Shown in pieces: positions 62,370 through 64,000 of a stretch of 64,000 bases of DNA (the stretch's first letter is position 1; the number at the start of each line of letters is the position of its first letter). The notes under the pieces were generated by a model, which did not search any database, had not been told where the DNA came from, and saw nothing but the letters and a program-made list of their open reading frames with translations. This DNA comes from Leptobrachium leishanense (lineage: Eukaryota; Chordata; Amphibia; Anura; Megophryidae): NCBI GenBank assembly GCA_009667805.1, contig CM019065.1, positions 157,471,322 through 157,535,321 on the forward strand, read 5' to 3'. Made by a program: the position numbers and the translations under genes.

Positions 62370-63955
62370 TAGACATGTGCATTTGTTTTAGTACTAAAAC
62401 GATTTAGTCCGAATTTTGGGATAATTTAGTTTTCGTATGACTCAAGAGATACGAAACTGCTCGGTCCAAAAAATGAAAGAAACTAAATGAAAATGCATTA
62501 CATTTTAGTTTCAGTTCTTTTTGTAATATTACATTGATGAGTGAAGGAGACCAGCAATGAGGAGCGCAACATCGCAAAGCTAAAGAAAAGGTTTGTATAT
62601 GTAATCCTTCCCGACCCCTACCCGAAAATCTGACAGTGATAGAGCTCCAGAATACTCACTCGCAGCGCAGACAGCCAGCACAGGAGAGGAAACCTTTACT
62701 TAACCCTTGCATGTCTATGACACAGCTGAGATGATAAAAGCAGCTGGAGTGGGAAAACATTCAAATAAATCACACTGAAAGCTAATGACAGAGTATAACA
62801 GGGAGGGCTGGACATTTAAAACCCGTTAATAACAAGCGGCGCTGGGAGAAGAGAGGGACTTTATAAAACCTGTGTTATCTCCCCTCCCGCTCTGCATAAT
62901 AGGGGCTTAGGTCTGATACATTGTATATTATCCAGGATCACTAGCCCCCTTTCCTCATCTATAATAGATGTTTTGTGTGAAGTCCCTCTCCTGTCCCAGT
63001 TCTGCTTGTTATAAAGGGGTTTTTACGTCTGATACATTTAGTAATCAGCTCTCCTAGTTACTCTGTCATTATGAGACGTCAGTGTGATTTATTTGAATGT
63101 TTTCTCAGGATTTAAAGAGCTTTATTTTATAAAAAAAAATTGCGCCAGTCATCTCTTCTCTGAGCTTTCAGATGGATTTACATTAATATTTTCCCTCTCC
63201 CCTGCTTTTATAATACTGTCTCCCCCGCAGAGATACAAAGTTTAAGTAAAAGTTCCATCTCTTGTGCTTGGATAACCATTGCATTCTGAAGTTCTGCACC
63301 ATCGACATGCCAATGCAGTAGGATGTTCTATACAGAGAGGGGCATTAATTAATTCAGGAGAATGTTCTATACATTATACAGAGAGGAGTATTAATGCAGG
63401 TGGATGTTATATACATTATAAAGAGAGGGGTATTAATTAATGCAAGAGGATGTTATATACATTATACAGAGAGGAGCATTTTTTTCTTTGAGACCTCTAA
63501 ATCCAGTGGCTGTGAGCACTGAGATAGGCTGCTTGTTACATTATCTCTCAGTACAATGTATCAGGCTCAGCTATTACAGTAACTGACTGCTGCTCATCAC
63601 ACCGCTCAGAGTTTCAGTAAAACAAGGAAATAATATTGTTATATCCTCTTTTATATAAAAATATTATTTACTAGTTTTACTGAAACTCTGAGCGCTGTGA
63701 TGAGCAGCAGTCAGTTACTGTAACAGCTTTGCTTGACACATTGTGCTGAGAGCGAGAGATACTGTAACAAGCAGCCGATCTCCGCCCTCTGAGGAGCCAC
63801 AACTACAATATTAATTGTATCCACTGGTTTTTGGATGAATGAAATTCGTTTTCATACTAAATAACTGAAAACGAATTTCTTTAGTAACTAAATAAATTAC
63901 ATTTTAGGACAAATCCATTAGTCCAAAACGAAATTTTGTGCTGTGCACATGTCTA
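62370..63955. mobile_element. hAT element with 8-bp duplication GCGAGTAT
   Basis: GCGAGTAT is present at 62,362-62,369 and 63,956-63,963. The ends are TAGACATGTGCA and TGCACATGTCTA, a perfect 12-bp inverted repeat. The 1,586-bp interior encodes no transposase. It contains a 50-bp hairpin (63,574-63,623 with 63,674-63,723) and three tandem-like units with TTCTATACATTATACAGAGA or TTATATACATTATA around 63,330-63,480. Confidence 0.88.
63574..63723. repeat. Inverted repeat inside hAT element
   Basis: Arms of 50 bp with one mismatch seen (ACAGTAACTGACTGCTGCTC and complement), separated by 50 bp of AT-rich sequence. Confidence 0.85.
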
Positions 63956-64000
63956 GCGAGTATGTACCGTTAATTGTCTTTCCCAAGGACACTTACTGGA

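Larger units (their letters stand above)
61951..64000 (-). repeat. Interspersed repeat with GCGCTTTA word, split by hAT
   Basis: TATTATTATTATCCTTTTAT followed by AGCGCCATAAATTTCACAGC resembles, in reverse, the L2-type tails elsewhere in the window. The motif CCCAAGGATACTCACTGG at about 62,154 recurs as CCCAAGGACACTTACTGG at the end of the window, after the hAT element, suggesting tandem or resumed repeat sequence. Boundaries unknown. Confidence 0.45.

Noticed and set aside
1..64000. CRISPR arrays, tRNA or rRNA genes, bacterial promoters and operons
   Set aside because: No regular short direct repeats with unique spacers, no cloverleaf-like gene and no rRNA segment were seen; the sequence is vertebrate-type repetitive DNA.

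Overview
The window looks like repeat-dense intergenic DNA from a vertebrate, most likely an amphibian (probably a frog). I infer this from the mixture of CR1-type and L2-type LINEs, a DIRS element, three Ty3/Gypsy elements, several hAT elements and many fold-back MITEs with TTAA flanks. No host gene exon, tRNA, rRNA, CRISPR array or bacterial-type operon is recognisable. Every convincing coding region belongs to a retrotransposon, and nearly all carry frameshifts or stops.

Layout. 1-8 kb: fold-back repeats (here called families A, B, C and the GGCTAGGG MITEs), nested in one another. 8.8-9.9 kb: 5'-truncated CR1-like LINE with an open 313-codon RT fragment. 10-13 kb: family B copies and MITEs. 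13.2-16.9 kb: hAT element with an 8-bp target duplication, containing a family A element. 17.1-19.3 kb: possible solo LTR, then an L2 fragment split by a MITE. 19.3-20.2 kb: unclassified fold-back with a 14-bp direct repeat at its ends. 20.4-23.3 kb: LINE with endonuclease and RT. 24.7-25.8 and 29.2-32.75 kb: family A elements; the second contains a hAT element, which contains a chain of palindromes.

33.6-44.5 kb: a DIRS element with inverted termini, internal complementary region, Gag-like, RT/RNase H and tyrosine recombinase genes. A young Gypsy element with integrase ahead of RT (Gmr1-like order) sits in its left inverted repeat and a hAT element sits in its first gene. Removing both, with one duplicated target each, leaves about 5.53 kb. 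46.5-54.0 kb: decayed Gypsy element with a PNMA-like Gag, inserted in family A. 55.3-56.4 kb: solo LTR of the same group inside an L2 fragment. 57.4-61.7 kb: minus-strand Gypsy element with a 765-codon open pol segment and a 100-N assembly gap where capsid, protease and most of RT should be. 62.4-64.0 kb: hAT element inside another interspersed repeat.

The strongest observations are: the three-level DIRS/Gypsy/hAT nest with matching target duplications; a Gypsy copy with one LTR difference in 440 bp but an integrase-to-RT deletion; a perfect 92-bp DIRS internal complementary region; and a palindrome carrying the same hAT MITE at mirror-image positions in both arms. Family letters A-D are labels for this window only. 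No database search was possible.
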